The position numbers and the translations under genes were made by a program. The notes beneath the pieces were generated by a model. The model had not been told where the DNA came from and searched no databases. It saw only the letters and a list, made by a program, of their open reading frames with translations. A stretch of 64,000 nt of DNA. Source: Chamaecyparis obtusa (taxonomy: Eukaryota; Streptophyta; Pinopsida; Cupressales; Cupressaceae). This document shows, in pieces, positions 24,780 through 38,249 of this stretch. Where the stretch lies: assembly GCA_027943335.1 (NCBI GenBank), contig BSBK01007029.1, positions 744,001-808,000 of the forward strand, read 5' to 3'. The first letter of the stretch is position 1. Every line of letters starts with the position of its first letter.

Positions 24780-26722
24780 CAGACACTTGTGCAGCTAAGA
24801 GAAACCCAGGACAAAAGATGAGAACCTTCAGTGAAGAGATCTAGAGGAGGAGGATGAGAGAAACACCAAAAATATTGTCTCAATGCAAGCCTAGAATGAA
24901 AAAATGCAAGCTTAAGCTAGATGCAAGCCTAGAATGAACATGGAATCCCTAGGACTTGGTTGTTGGACTCATCATATTATCATCATAGAGTTTATAGGTA
25001 CCGGACAGTTGCAAGATGCCATACAATCCTCACTAACATTGCAATCATGAGAATATGAATATGACATAAGTCTTAGAGTTGTCGAAATGAGGTGTAAGCA
25101 TTAAGGCACAAGAAGCCAAAGTGACCTAAAAACCTATTCCTTTTAATTTATCATGTTAACATAAGCATCAAAGCATAGCTACTACAATGACCTGAATGTT
25201 GCTTGTGGACAAACACATCGGACACATGAGAGTTCCTTCTTTTGCCAAAGAATACTTGCAGTGACCCTTACGTTCACTTAGCAGGATGAGTGTTTACAAT
25301 TTCACCTATAGCAAAAAGAAGTCACCCAAACAAACAAGGAGAAGAACCAACATCACCAAAGCTTCCATATAAAAAGATTCAAGGTACACATGGCCATCCA
25401 ACATGAGATGAAGGCTCTCATAGTGGACACCCCTCTTATATAGATTCTTTGAATAATTGGAACTAAACCAAGAAATAGAAAGCAAGGAAAGATCATCCCC
25501 CAGTCTTCGCTTCTCTCGGTCTAAATAGACATCTTGGAGTTGCTCGAGGGGAAATGAAAAAATGAGAAAACAAAGATGTAAAAGAGAAAAGCTCAGCATG
25601 CTTTAGAGAATCATAAATTCAATTTTAGTTTCATTTTAATTTTTTGTTCAAGTGGATTGAAGTCGGATCGATAAGATACAGCGCGAGAAGCCTCAATAGG
25701 ATGGCGACAACAGTGAGAATCACTAGTGACTAGTGCAAGAAATCATTTCAAAGAGAAAATTGAAGTGCTAAACAAAGCATCGACAAGCAGATGCAATGAG
25801 AAATGATGGTGACCGATACGAGAGAGATTGTCAAGGAGAGAGATCTCAGAGGCACTAGCGAAACATCAACAGGTAGACGTAGTGAGAACCACTAGTGACT
25901 GATGTACGAGGGATCCTCAAGAAGAAAGATCAAAGTGATAGCTAAGTATTAGTAGGAAAACATAGTGATAACCACTAGTGACTGATACATGAGAGACCCT
26001 TGAGGAGAGATATCTCAAAAAAAATAGCTGGGCATAAGTAGGCAGATGCAGTGGGAACCACTGGTGACTGATGCAAGAAAGTGTCTCTGAAAGCAATAGG
26101 ACAATGCCCCCTAGACTAGGAAGATGCCCCCAAGTGTGACTAGTTCCAATCCATGTAGAGCTGAGGAAAATCTTGAAGATAGGTGAAAGCAAATGCATGA
26201 GCTAGCAAACCAAAGCAGGAAACAAACTAAAGCAGGAAACAAGGAAAGCGAACTAAAACAGGAAAGTGAGAAGCAACTACACAGAGCTAAATGGTGCTGA
26301 GATAAGATATAGCTTTAGGAAACAAGAGGCATCTATTTACCAAGTTTTCACCATCTTGGCAGAGATTCTATTTTTGCTACCATGACGCCTGTTTACCAGG
26401 TTTTCATCAATGGCACAGTTTTCTTCTTTTTCAATTTTTTTGTACTTTTCTCTTTTTAATTTTTTTTGTATTTTTCATCTTTTCACTTTTTTTTTTTGTA
26501 TTTTTGTATTTTTGTATTTTTTTATTTCTTTTGTATTATCAAGGCACCTATTTACCAGGTTTTCACCAAGATAATAGATACATCAAAGCCCCTGTTTACT
26601 AGGTTTTCACTAAGATGATCATTTTTTAGGACATTTTGCAATTTTTAGGATTTTTGAGAATATACCATTTTTAGGATTTTTTCAAGATCAATAAGTATGT
26701 ACATGAGCATGTAGAGAATTCC
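24780..26722 (-). other. 3' non-coding and repeat region of element B
   Basis: Reverse complement of 17392-19480. It holds the 82-87 bp repeats (about 25700-26100, with CACTAGTGACTG or CACTGGTGACTG cores) and the T-rich array with CCAGGTTTTCA motifs (26340-26620). No gene is supported. Confidence 0.6.
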
Positions 26723-28130
26723 TCAGCTATAGAACCACTTCAGGTGCATAGCATTGATCATCTCTTTGAGCAGTTCTCCTTCAGTGGTGGAGATTGGTAA
26801 GCACCAGACCCAAATGTTGCAGTAATAATGTATGGACCAAGCCAGTTTGGTTCAAACTTTCCTTTCTCGATCCGCTGCTGCTGATTTTTGGCATTCTCTC
26901 TCAAGACAAGATCACCCACTTGTAATTCCCTTTGTTTGACTTTCTTATTGGAGGCTTTAGACATTCTCTTTTGGTATGCTTGAAGATGATCAAATGCCAC
27001 CTTTCGACGTTCATCCAGTAACTCTAGCTCTTGTAGTCAGGATATTTTGTTTTCTTCATCAGTGATGAGGCCCCTTAGAGAGACTTGCAATGTAGGAATC
27101 TCGACCTCAATAGGCAATACTGCATCTGCTCCATAAACCAAGGCAAAGGGTGTGGCCCCTATTGGTGTTTCAATGCTTTTTCTATAGGCCAATAAAGTTG
27201 GATTAATTTGGAGATGCCAATCTCTACCAAATTTATGAACTATTTTGTGCAAGATTTTGAGAATTATCTTATCAGAAGCTTCTTCTTGTCTATTACCCTG
27301 GGGATAATAGATAGATGACCAATGCTGAATGATCCTAAATTTAGTGCATAACTCTTTCAGGTCTTTGTTCTTGAATTGTCCCCTGTTGTCAGTGATAACG
27401 GATGAGGGTACATCATATCTATAGATGATATAGTTTAGTATAAACATAGCCATAGACTTGTCATCAGCTATAGTCAGAGGGACTGCCTCAACCCATTTAG
27501 TAAAGTAGTCTATAGCAGTGATGATGAACTTGTTCCCTTTGGAAAAACATGGATGGATCTAACCCACCAAGTCAAAGGCCCATTGCTGAAATGGATAGAA
27601 ACTGATGAAAGGAATAAGCTCTCTAGCAGGAGCATGGATCAAATTTCTGTGAAATTGGCACTGTTTACAAGCCTTGGCATATTGAACAGCTTCTTTCTGC
27701 ATATCTGGCTAGTAGTAATCAGCTCTAATAAGTTTACGAGCTAACATCAGACCACTCGAATGAGACCCACATATACCTTCATGTACCTCAGCTAACGTAC
27801 ATTTGGACTCATCGGGTTCTAGACACCTAAGGAGGGTACTGTCTAGACCTTGTCTATACAAATCATTTGCTATGATGACATATCATGAAGCATTATGAAT
27901 TAGGTGATGCTTTTCATTCTAGGTATAGGTGTCAGGAATGATTTGGTCATAGAGGTAAGAATAGATATGGTGGTAGCAGGACGAATCATGTCCAATGACT
28001 GAATAGATCATACTAGATTTGGGAATGTCATAGGCTAGGTAGCGTAATGTCTCCACCAGGAATTCATGTCTGAAGTCATTTTCTGGCATCTATAACATTG
28101 AGGCTAGAGTGGCCATAGCATTAGCTGCTT
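26723..28130 (-). pseudogene. Integrase of element B
   Basis: Best pieces 27037-27453 and 26758-27000. Unlike element A, all three catalytic residues are readable: Asp in AFDLVG near 27568, Asp in VITDNRGQFK near 27398, Glu in RQEEASDK near 27285. The HHCC zinc site is near 27640-27790 and the C-terminal LRENAKNQQQR ... KFEPNWLGPYI near 26830-26880. The frame ends at TGA 26723-26725. It is broken by a stop right after DLVG, by the stop between 27037 and 27000, and others. Confidence 0.82.
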
Positions 28131-28149
28131 TATTATTTGCCCTTGGAAT

Positions 28150-28737
28150 TTGCTGGAAAGAAATGTGTGCAAAATACTATTTGAGGTCATCCACCATTCA
28201 TTTCTAAGGCACTAGCTTGTCATCTTTTGTTTGATATATATTATTAACTTGGTTGATGACTAACTGAGAGTCTCTAAAGACCTTGAGCTCATCCACATGT
28301 CATTCAATGGCTATCTTCATACCGTTGATGAGAGCTTCATATTCAACGATGTTGTTTGTGCAGGGAAACAACATTTTATAAGCTTTGGAAAATGAGTATC
28401 TTTGAGGTGTTATAAATAGAATGCTTGCACCTTATCCTTGCTGAGTGAATGATCCATCAAAGAACATGCTCCAAGCCTGATGTGTGAGAACAATGATGGA
28501 TTCATCTGGGAATTCAATGTTTAAAGGTTGGTGGTCCTTCAGAGGAGCTTTTTCCAACTGATCAACAATCACTTGTCCTTTGATAGCTTTTCTTTCCACA
28601 TACTCAATGTCAAATTCACTGAGTATCATGACCCATTTTGCTAGTCTACCTATGAGGGAAGCCTTGCTCAGTAAGTACTTTAGTGGATCAGTTTTTGCAA
28701 TGAGCCTTGTAGTGTGAGTGAGCATATAATGCCGCAA
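28150..28737 (-). pseudogene. Second RNase H of element B
   Basis: Frame 28432-28737 has KYLLSKASLIGRLAKWVMILSEFDIEYVERKAIKGQ in separate blocks and MFFDGSFTQQG with the first Asp. It continues through an in-frame stop to YEALINGMKIA (Glu) and FRDSQ (third acidic residue intact). TGA 28198-28200 is at the same codon as 15915 in A, where element C reads lysine. Confidence 0.78.
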
Positions 28738-28740
28738 TTT

Positions 28741-29778
28741 CTATGAAGCAAACACTACTGCTAGAAAATCTTTTTCAATGATAGAATAGTTCATTTCATA
28801 AGAGACCAATGTTCTGCTGATATAATAAATGGCTCTCTCTTTGTTGTTTTGATCCTCTTGAGATAGGAGAGCACCCAAAAATGTGTCCGTGGATGAGATG
28901 TAGAGTATGAGTGGCTTCCCATGATTAGGAGACATTAGTATAGGTGGATTTGAAAGATACTATTTAATTTGATTGAGTCCCCTGTCACATTCTTCATTCC
29001 ATTCATAAGTCACACCTTTATGCAAAGTTTTAGTGAATCGTTGTGACTTGTCAACCAACTATGCAATGAAGCACCGAATAGATTGTATTCTTCCCTGAAG
29101 TCCTTTCATCCGACTAATGTTTTTTAGTGGAGGCATTTCCATAATAGCTTGAACTTTTTCAGGATCAACCTCTATGCCTTTAGCTGAAATGATGTAACCC
29201 AAGAGTTTCCCGGAAGTGACACTAAATGCACATTTTTTGGGATTAAGTCAAAAACTAAATTATTCCATGCAATCAAGTATGGGACAAAAATTTACAAGGT
29301 GATTTTTGCATTGCATGATTTTGGCCAAAGTATCATCCACATAATCTTCCATTGTTTTATGCATCATATCATGGAAAGTGGTAGTGACAGTTCTCTGATA
29401 TGTTGCTCTGACATTTTTAAGTCCAAAGGGCATGACATTCCAACAGAAAGTTCCCTAAGCACACATGAAAGTAGTCTTTTCTTGATCTTCTGGCACAATT
29501 TTTATTTGATTATAGCCAGAGAATCCATCCATCAAGGAATACATTTCATAGCCTGTTGTCATATCCACTATCGTGTCAATATTGGGCAATGGGAAGTCAT
29601 CTTTTGGACATGCCTTATTTAGATCCTGGAAGTCTATGCACACACAAATGGATTTATCGTGTTTGGTGATTGGAACAATATTTGAAATCCACTCTGCATA
29701 GTCAATAGCTCTTATGAAACCAACCTTAAGGATTTTTTCTAGTTTATCCTCGACTAAAAGTGCCACGTGTGGATGCAT
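28741..29778 (-). pseudogene. pol: Reverse transcriptase and first RNase H of element B
   Basis: 29455-29778 covers the RT fingers (VGFIRAIDYAEWISNI, DFQDLNKACPKDDFPLPN, LMDGFSGYNQIKI). Catalytic YVDD is at 29332-29343. RNase H LYISSTDTFLGALLSQED is in 28741-28935. Stops shared with A are TAG 29059-29061 and TAG 28960-28962. A further stop after FMCA (29455) is private to B. Confidence 0.85.
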
Positions 29779-29790
29779 CTTTCAAAGCTT

Positions 29791-31466
29791 CTATTTGACA
29801 GGTTTAATACCTGGTGCAATGGATAGATGATGCATGATTAGATTGAGGTCCAATCCAGGCATATCAGAGTAAGTCCATGCAAATTTGATTTTCTTGCTTT
29901 GAAAGAAGCTAGTGAACTCTTCCTTTTCTTTTGCAGATAATGACTGTGCTAGATGAATGATTTGTGGAGCAGCCTCTATACCCAAATTCACTAGTTGTGT
30001 CGGCTCAATCAATACTGATGATCTCTCTTGAAAGTGGCTCAGGAGTATACCAAGTATCTCATCTTTGGGAGCCTCACAGAGGTTTTCACCCTCAGATACA
30101 TCTTTTATTTTTACTATTTTTGGCTCTGATAGTACCACAATGTGGTTTTCACCATCAGAGGATCTATTTTTTCTTCTTTTAATTTTTTGACTAAGATACT
30201 TTATATTTGCCTCTATCATGCTGACACTATCTTTGTTGGTAGAGGGCATTATAGGTTCAATGGCATGGAGATAATAGGCTAGAGGGTAATGATTTTGGAA
30301 TGTTAGGACTTCATTGGATGAGGAAGGGGAGTTCCAGTTTATCAGCTCAGGATTTTTGAGTGAGAGAGAAGTGTCGAGTTCAATTGTGTTTATAGTATAA
30401 TCATCAAAAGCACAGAAGAGAAAGTCAAGACCTAGAGCGATCTCATCCAAAGGAGCATTCGAATCCCTATGAGATCCCACATTGAAAGTAGAGGACAAGT
30501 TAACATTGATGGCATCTAATTCATGCGTCCTAACACTAGACCCTTCACCTACTTCGAGAGATTTTTCAAATATATGCACCATGTCTATATCTTTATCACA
30601 AGTAGCATTAGACAAAGAGTCAAACTTGTACTCATGTGAGTTAGTACTTGATGTGGGAATTTCGTTAGTACTGGTTGTACCATCTAACTCATGTTCTTAT
30701 TTTACAGCATTAGAAGTTTGTTCTTGTTTGAATCTTTCTTGAAAGAGTAATGGCATGTAAGATTCACCTACAAAAGTAGGGTCAGCAGCTTGTATTTCCA
30801 TCCACTGGTCATATGATAGTGGGGTAATAGAGGAAGTTTCATCAGAATCACTTTCAGCTTCTACTTGGTGCACAGGTATGATAGGCTCATCAAGTTCTTC
30901 AAAGAGTGCCACAAAATCTGGAGGTATGGGATAGGGGAAGGTCTCTTCATCAAAGCTAGCCTCTAGATTTATCATTGGAGTGGTATCTTCAAATTCTTGT
31001 TCATGTTTAGTTTTTGGTTCAGGCACAAATTTGTTTATCCCTAGATGAAAGGGGATCTTCTTGAAGCCTAAGCCAATAGTATCTTTTGTGCAATGACCTA
31101 TAGCTTTAATGGGTTTCAACAAACCATTGTCATTCATTCCTATAGGACCACTCCCTTTATAGTCGAAGCACTTCATGATCTTGAAGGCCTCACTATATGG
31201 CCCTTGCTCTAAGTCTGGAGGTGGAGTAGTTGCTTTAGATATTTCTTTCCCTTTATAGATCCAAGCTGTGATAGCTCTTTCTTCATCCTCATCTTCTAAT
31301 GGTGTAGAGACCTGTACAAAGGCACCATCATAGACTATTTGAGGAGAGTGATCAAAAGGTTTGTTACTCTCAGAAAGTCTCCCCTAAGAGTGTGGAGATA
31401 GAGGGAGAGTAGCCAGTGCTAGCACAGGTTCATTTTGATATCCTCCCATGCCTGTATCCTTAAGTC
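29791..31466 (-). pseudogene. Protease-RT linker of element B
   Basis: 29791-30615 (274 codons) and 30697-31176 (159 codons) are the best preserved copies of the linker. They are acidic and Ser/Asp-rich, with KIKRRKNRS and KIKDVSEGENL. The C-terminal part (FAWTYSDMPGLDLNLIMHHL) is the conserved lead-in to the RT domain. Confidence 0.6.
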
Positions 31467-32156
31467 TTAGAGTCTATTCCATTTCTTTAAGCTTGGCATC
31501 ATAGAACTCAGTAGACTCTCTATTAGCTGGGATGAAACTATCGGATGATTGAGTGAGTGTATTGCAAGAAAAGTTGGTATTAGCAGGCACAGTGACTTTT
31601 GCTCCATGGAATGGAAACTTGATGCACTAATGGTATGTAGATGAAATAGCTTGTATCTATGAATCCATGGTCTACCCAATAAGATATTGTATGTGAGAGG
31701 AATATCCAAGACTTGGAAAATAACATCTCTCTCAATAGGTCCTATGCAGATAGGTAGCACAACTAAGCCTTTGGACTTGCGCTCTTCATCATAAGCTTTG
31801 ATAGTAATCTTCTTGCGGGAGTCTATGCAATCCTCATCATAACCTAGATGGGTAAGCAACTTAGTAGAACAGATATTGATACCAAAACCATTGTCTATGA
31901 GCACTCAGCGAACATGCTTAGGGCCTATCATGACTTCTATATGCAAGGGAGCATTATGCGGATGGCTAAGAGAGTGATCATCTTCTTTGGAGAAGGACAA
32001 ATAATGAGGTGAGGTCAAATGACCCACCATAGATTGGAACCAGTCGAGATCAAGATCTTTAGGGATGTTTGCCTCAATGAGGGCTTTGTCTAGAATCTGC
32101 CTGTGGGCAGGCAAGATCTTCAACAACTCAAAGATGGTAATCTAAGCATTGGTTCA
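31467..32156 (-). pseudogene. Aspartic protease of element B
   Basis: 31905-32126 gives HRQILDKALIEANIPKDLDL and HNAPLHIEVMIGPKHVR; after a stop, MLIDNGFGINICSTKLLTHLG holds the catalytic Asp. IKAYDEERKSKGLVVLP and PLTYNILLGRPWIH follow. TGA 32154-32156 is shared with 11953 of A. A private stop separates the two halves exactly before the active site. Confidence 0.75.
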
Positions 32157-32289
32157 TTGGAGGTGATCTAAGATGCTATAACTAGCATTGCTAGGTATAG
32201 GGACTGACTTCGAGGTTTTTTTGGTAGGACCAAAAACAGTCTTATCCATAGTTTGTTTCAGAGGAGATACATGAGGGTCAGGACCTTTC

Positions 32290-34640
32290 AAAACAACCCT
32301 CCCACGCGATCGGGTAACAACATTGGCGCAATCTTGAGGTTGCTTAGATTCAGAAGAATGAGATGTGGAACTTCACAAGATGAAAGGAGTTTTAGGTTTA
32401 GGAGCATCACTGCTCCTCTTGAAAGTAATCACATCGCAATACTCAACTTCAATAGGTTCAATCATGTTGATGACATTATCATTGGTAGTATACGTATAAT
32501 TAACCTTGGCATTGGTATTCTTAGCTTTGGAAGACTCGCCTTTCTCATGAGGAGGGAAGGGATCCTTAAATGCTTGATGATCTAAATTCTTGTTGTGGTT
32601 GTCTACAATAATGTCACTGTTGTCAATTAGATCTTGAACCTTATGTTTCAATCGGAGACAAGTAGAAGTCTTATGACCAATGTTTTGGTGATAGTCACAG
32701 TATGCGTTATCATTCCACCAATGAAGTTGTGGTTGTGGGTCATAGAGATTCTTTTCCAAAGGATTGAGTATCTAATTCTGCACAAGATTTTTATAGACCA
32801 CATCAAGAGGCTCTCCCAAAGGAGTAAAGTCACACTTGGGTCGAGAGGCCCAAGGTTTATTCTTAGAAAATCTTGAAGTTTGTTGATTATCCATTGTGGT
32901 CTTCTCAATAACCTTAGCCGCTTGTATACTTGAGGTGAGATTAAAAATCAACTTTGAAGGCTTCACGGTGACATTATCAACCACCCCATCATTCACGACA
33001 TCTCTATTTTTGTTGAGGAGAGCCCTTGTTTATTGTCCTTATTCAAAGTTAACTCTCCTTTCTTAACCATAAATGCCTCTATCCTCACAACTTTCTTAAT
33101 CATGTTGTCAAAATTCAAAGGACCTTGTAGTTTCACTTGATATCCAAAATCTGGGACAAGATTGTCCAAAAAAATGTCAAGTTTCTCAAACTTAGGTAAT
33201 TTGCGAGGGTACTTCATGTAAAGTTGTCTCCACCTTTGGAGAAAGGAAAAGAAAGGTTCTCCCTATCCCTGCTTCAGATTACACAAATCACAAATGTTGA
33301 CAAGATGTTGAATGTTGTGTGAATAATGTTGGAGGAATAGATTAGTGATCTCATCAAAAGTCTTAATGCTAGGGGGTAATCGGAAAAACCACTCCATAGC
33401 TGACCCTCCCAAGCTACGGGGAAAGAGTCACATAAGATAAGTCTGATCATGTATGAATTCCATGTACAAAGCACCAAACTCCCTCAAGTGGTCTTGGGGA
33501 TTAGTAGTACCCATGTACTTGTCATATTTAGGCAACTCCACTCCTTTTGGAAAAGGAGGCATGTGAAGACTCTTGTTAAACGGAAAAGGGCATATGTTGT
33601 CCATTGTGAATTTTTGTGTGGGATTATCCTTTTCCTTTGTAAGTTGACTAATTTGGTCTTGCATATTCTGAATAATCTTTTGTAATTTTGTGGTTTCAAT
33701 CTCTTCTTCTTTAGCCACAAGCATTTCAACTTGGTAGTTTGGAGGTAACTTGGCCCCTTGTTTGGCTAGCTCAAGAAAGTACTTCTCCTTTTCCTCTAGA
33801 AGGAGGATTTTCATCATTTTGATAAGAATCTTATTAGCTTTGGTAGTAGCTATACCATTCTGAGTTATCACATCATCTTCATTACCAAGAATCTCATAAA
33901 TGCTTGTGATTCAAGGTCTTGTTGTTGATCATCTTGGTCTTGGTCATGTGGAGGAGGGTGATAGTGAGATGGTTGTCGATCACCTTGAGATTTGTTTTGG
34001 GATTGATCATCATTATGAGACTGATTTTGGTCATGTTGAGATTGACCATGACGTTGGTCATTCTAAAATTGAGCATGACAGTGGTCATTGTGAGATTGAC
34101 CTTGATGTTGGTCACTTTGAGATTGGTCCTAATTTTTGCAGTATTTGCCTGGTTGGAAGTCAAATGGATCTCCCATCTTGTCCATGTAGGAAGACTCAGT
34201 AAAATGATATGAACAATGTCGAAAGGGCATGGCCAAAGTAACCTTTGGTGCTCTAACAGGATCAAAAGGGTCAATAGGTTCAGATGAATCAATATCATCG
34301 GTAGTATCGATAGGTTCAATAATAGGAGCAGTCTAAGGAAGTGGCCTTCCAAAGTTACAGAACAATGAGTTGTCTTGAAAGAATGAGTTGTCATGTTCTT
34401 GAAATAATAAGTTGGGTTGCGCTTGAAACAATGGATTATAGTACTCCTGGAATATTAGAGGTGATGATTGCGATGGGCTGTCTTGTAAAGTACTCAATGA
34501 AGAAGAATTGTGGATCCCTCACAATGCTCAAATTTTGCAACAAGTTCGGGATGATCTATTTCTTGATTATGAGGTTTACCTCTACCTTGATCAGTATTAT
34601 GAATGGGGAAAGTGTTGCCACTTCTAGTCATGATAGTCAT
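32290..34640 (-). pseudogene. gag: gag of element B
   Basis: Start MTIMTRSGN at 34640. Then the 27-bp-repeat Gln/Asn-rich part (34000-34140), the gag core 33428-33871 (VELPKYDKYMGTTNPQDHL), 32993-33217 (MKYPRKLPKFEKLDIFLDN) and the knuckle-like CDYHQNIGHKTSTC within 32373-32759. Frameshifts near 33890 and several stops make it inactive. Confidence 0.8.
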
Positions 34641-36834
34641 AAACGAAGATGCGACGAGAGAAGACTCAAAATAATGCTAGAACTTTGTCTCTAAGATAGC
34701 GAAAAGGAGATAAAATGGCTAGAACAGCCAAGATGCGAGATGGACCTAGCATGAATCGTCAAGAGGGTGGCTAGAACAACCGAGATAAGACTATCGCTAC
34801 ATGAGGTACAAAAGCACAAAGAGATGAGATAAACAAAGTAGAGACAAAATGAGTCAAAGCAATAATCGATTGGTTCTCAACTCAAGACACTCAGTTTCTA
34901 ACAGTGAATGACAGGAAAAAAGAAGACAGACCCCAGGCAAAAATTAGATTAGACAGAAGTTTGACTAGTGAACAGGAAATAGCTCATTGTTTTTGAAAAT
35001 AGGGTACAGGTTCACATGAGAAAGTGCAAGGTCACGCGAGAAAATGCCAAGCTTCACGTGAGAGAATGTTATCTCGCACAAGAAAATGCTCAGTTTCTAA
35101 AATTTTGCGCAGGAAAATACCAGGGTTCGATAGTTCAACATAGATTTCAAGATAAAAGATAGGTTTTGGGACACAGCACAAATGGTTCTCAAACAGAAAA
35201 TCTAGTTTCTAGATAGGTTTCAGATGGTTTGAATCAACAATCTCAGTTTGAAGGTTTCAAGCATTCGTTTACAAGCATGAAGGTTTAGATCAAGCAGTAG
35301 TGACACAAGAAGTAGTCACAAACAGACCTACCAAGGACAAAGTAACTTGGTAGTATCATGGGAGTCTTTGTTTAATCATGATGGACAATTTTAAGACTTG
35401 AAACAAGCACTTAGCTATCCCTACAAAAAAAAAATGGTGAGAACACAAAACCTTTGCCCCACAGCTTATGCGCATGCATTCACCTCACACAGTCATGTCA
35501 CCCCCTAGAGGGCACCCGTGTTTTTGGTGTTTCAAAGGACTCAATAGTATATGCTCAAAGGTTACCCTTGAAGTAGGGGCCAATGTCATATACCACCTTC
35601 AAGCGTCCAGGTGCATGCCTATGGTGAGAATCTACAGGAGAGATTCTTCCCCCTCCCTGCACAAAGATTATGCCTCCTTTCAAAGGTGATCTGGGTAGGC
35701 AACTAACTAAGGAAGGTTTTTAGTGGGCTTCCATTCATGCTAACCTTTTTTGTCCCTGATACAGGGTTGAGGCCTCACAGCCACACCAACACTTGAAATT
35801 CATACACCCCCACAAGCAGGGCTAGGAGTGGCACCACTCAATACAATAGACAAGGCCTTCTCAAGATGATAGTCAAAATCATGAGAAAGAAGCTAACATG
35901 GCTTTGGAATCTTTAGACTCAATAAACCTTTCTTTATTAGAGTGAGGTGGAATCACCGGTGATAGGTGCGTACTCACTTGGGTCGTTCTCGGAGGTTCAA
36001 CTTCTGGTAGGCCCTCTAAAGGTGACTCGGGACTTGGCTCAGATTCGAGGGTCAGATTTTTTGATTCTCTAAAAGAGAGAAGAGCATACTTCTCTACCTC
36101 TTCACCTTACCCAAACACATCAAGCATATTCATCATTGAGCTAGTTCCTCCTTAACCAATTCACAATTTTTTGGGTTTCTGGTTCTCTCAGCGAGAGAAG
36201 AGCATAGTCCCCTAACAAGTAAATGTTCCAAAGATTCACTACCTTGCTTTGCTTCCCTAGGTATCCATCATTCTAGCAACGTCTGGGTCTCGGTTTCATC
36301 CATGGGCATCACTTCCATGTAATGAAGAGCCTATTCCCCTACTTTGCTATCAGGACCTTTAAGAAATTTTAACAAAGCCCTATTTAGACTATGTGAATGA
36401 AAAACAGTAAACAAGCACAACATTTTGAAATGATCTTCGACAACCATCCTACAAGCAAACTATTAACAAGTTTTTATGATCTTTAACAAGTGACCTGCAG
36501 ACCACTATTACGTTGTAGCAGAAATCAGAAATATGAAATCAACAACAGACAATAACTATCAGGAAAAAGTAACAGTAAATTGCAGAATCTAGAAAATTTA
36601 ATGACTGATAGCAAAACTTTGCATGAGAAAGTACTGCATTGCGTGCGAGAAAATACAAAGGCCTACATGAGAAATTTTTTCTTCGCGCGAGAGAATGCTA
36701 CTGGGAGAAAAACTTTGCGTGGCATGCTCTGAAATCTCACATGAAATTCCATACATAGTAAAGTACGAACACACTACAGAGTTCAAATTCCTTATCATAA
36801 AAATCTCGAGAGTGAGGCCAGAAATGATTTTTCT
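34641..36834 (-). other. Leader region of element B
   Basis: Reverse complement of 7240-9433 of A with the same palindromic decamer clusters (about 35010-35110 and 36615-36730). No reading frame is supported on either strand. Confidence 0.5.
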
Positions 36835-36852
36835 GCCCCACGGTGGGCACCA
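36835..36852 (-). other. Primer-binding site of element B
   Basis: Complement reads TGGTGCCCACCGTGGGGC, one base different from the A site, three bases from the LTR. Confidence 0.75.
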
Positions 36853-36855
36853 GAA

Positions 36856-37845
36856 TGTTTATGCCTGAATATGGACCTCATAATTTAGCCATATACACAA
36901 CATAGTCATTTCTCGATCATCGAATCACGAAGATGAGTATGAATTACCCAATTCATAAGATTCTATCGATTTGACCTATTGCCTCCTAATTAGCTGGGGT
37001 GTTTGAATTACTCTCAGTTTGAGAGCCAACAACCAAAAGACCAAGCTAATATGAAGGATTTTGAAAGCTTGAAAGATGAACAAATTACAATTAATCTAAG
37101 ATGAAGATGCAATTAATCTAAGAATGAAGTGCAGATTTCAATCTAAGAACTTGAAAGAGATGCGAGAATTAAGCTAATAACAATACTTGCAAATTACACT
37201 ATTTATGAGAATGCAATTATACTAAATGAGATTTAAAACTAATATGCAATAAAAGCTTGGAAAGATGAAATAATTGAGACAAAAATTTGCTATAGTTTAT
37301 GTGCTCTCACAATTGCCTCTTAATTCGAATGAGAGAGAGGTTCATAATATAGACTAGCTTGGAGGAAGGATGAAGAGTTTCTTGAAATGAAATGGCTGAC
37401 TCTTCATTTCCATGGAGGAAGATGAGACAAAAATTGAAGAATTATTTAATTAAAAGAATGAATTATTGCCACATGGGTGGCTTTTCGAATTATTAGAATT
37501 ATTAAATTCAATTGAGAGATAATCCATTCAAATAACTAAATAATATTAATTCCCTTTATGTGTATTAGCTAAAGGGGGTGGGTTTAATTTAATTTAAAGC
37601 ACTTAGGACTTTAGAATTAAATTAATTTATCATAGGGATTATTTAGCTAATAAAGTCGAATACTTAGGAATTAATTATAGTGTGAGATTAATGTAATTTA
37701 GGGTTTTTGCAATTGACACCAAGTCAAATAAAGTCAGGTAGGAGAGAGAAAATTGCCTAGTAAAATAGGACTTTAATGATGTAAAATTTGAGAAAATGCA
37801 CCAAAATTGATTGAAATTATAAGGTGCCAATTTTGGGGTATTACA
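36856..37845 (-). repeat. Element B 5' LTR
   Basis: 990 bp, TGTTTATGCC to GGGGTATTACA on the plus strand, direct repeat of 877-1864. Confidence 0.93.
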
Positions 37846-37850
37846 GATAT
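37846..37850. repeat. Target-site duplication of element B, right
   Basis: GATAT, identical to 872-876. Confidence 0.9.
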
Positions 37851-38249
37851 TTCATCTATGCCAAGTATGACAAACTCTAAAAACCCATAAACATGTGTGG
37901 ATTTCACGGTCTTCTTTCAACGAAAGCTCTCGATGCATATCCCTAGTTTTAGTTACCCTTTTGTAGTTGTTAAAAGAAATGAAATGAAATGCAAGTAAGC
38001 TTAGATAAGAATAAATAAACTTATCCTTCACATGCTTGGGTAGGATGACAAAGGACCATATGTCATTCTAGTATAAAACTTGGTAATTGTTTACCAAAGT
38101 GTATAACTACCCAAGTAAGTTGAAATATGTTTATCCCTTATTGTATCACGATCTTGGCTTGGAGTGTGAGTTGTGAAATAGTTTGGATTGCTAGTATAGC
38201 TTAGACATGGACTATCATGTCTCATTTATGTAGAAATATATAGTTTTGA

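Noticed and set aside
33894..34394. 166-codon Leu/Asn/Thr-rich minus frame
   Set aside because: It is an alternative frame of the gag 27-bp repeat region; the Gln/Asn/His-rich frame is the one conserved in both copies.
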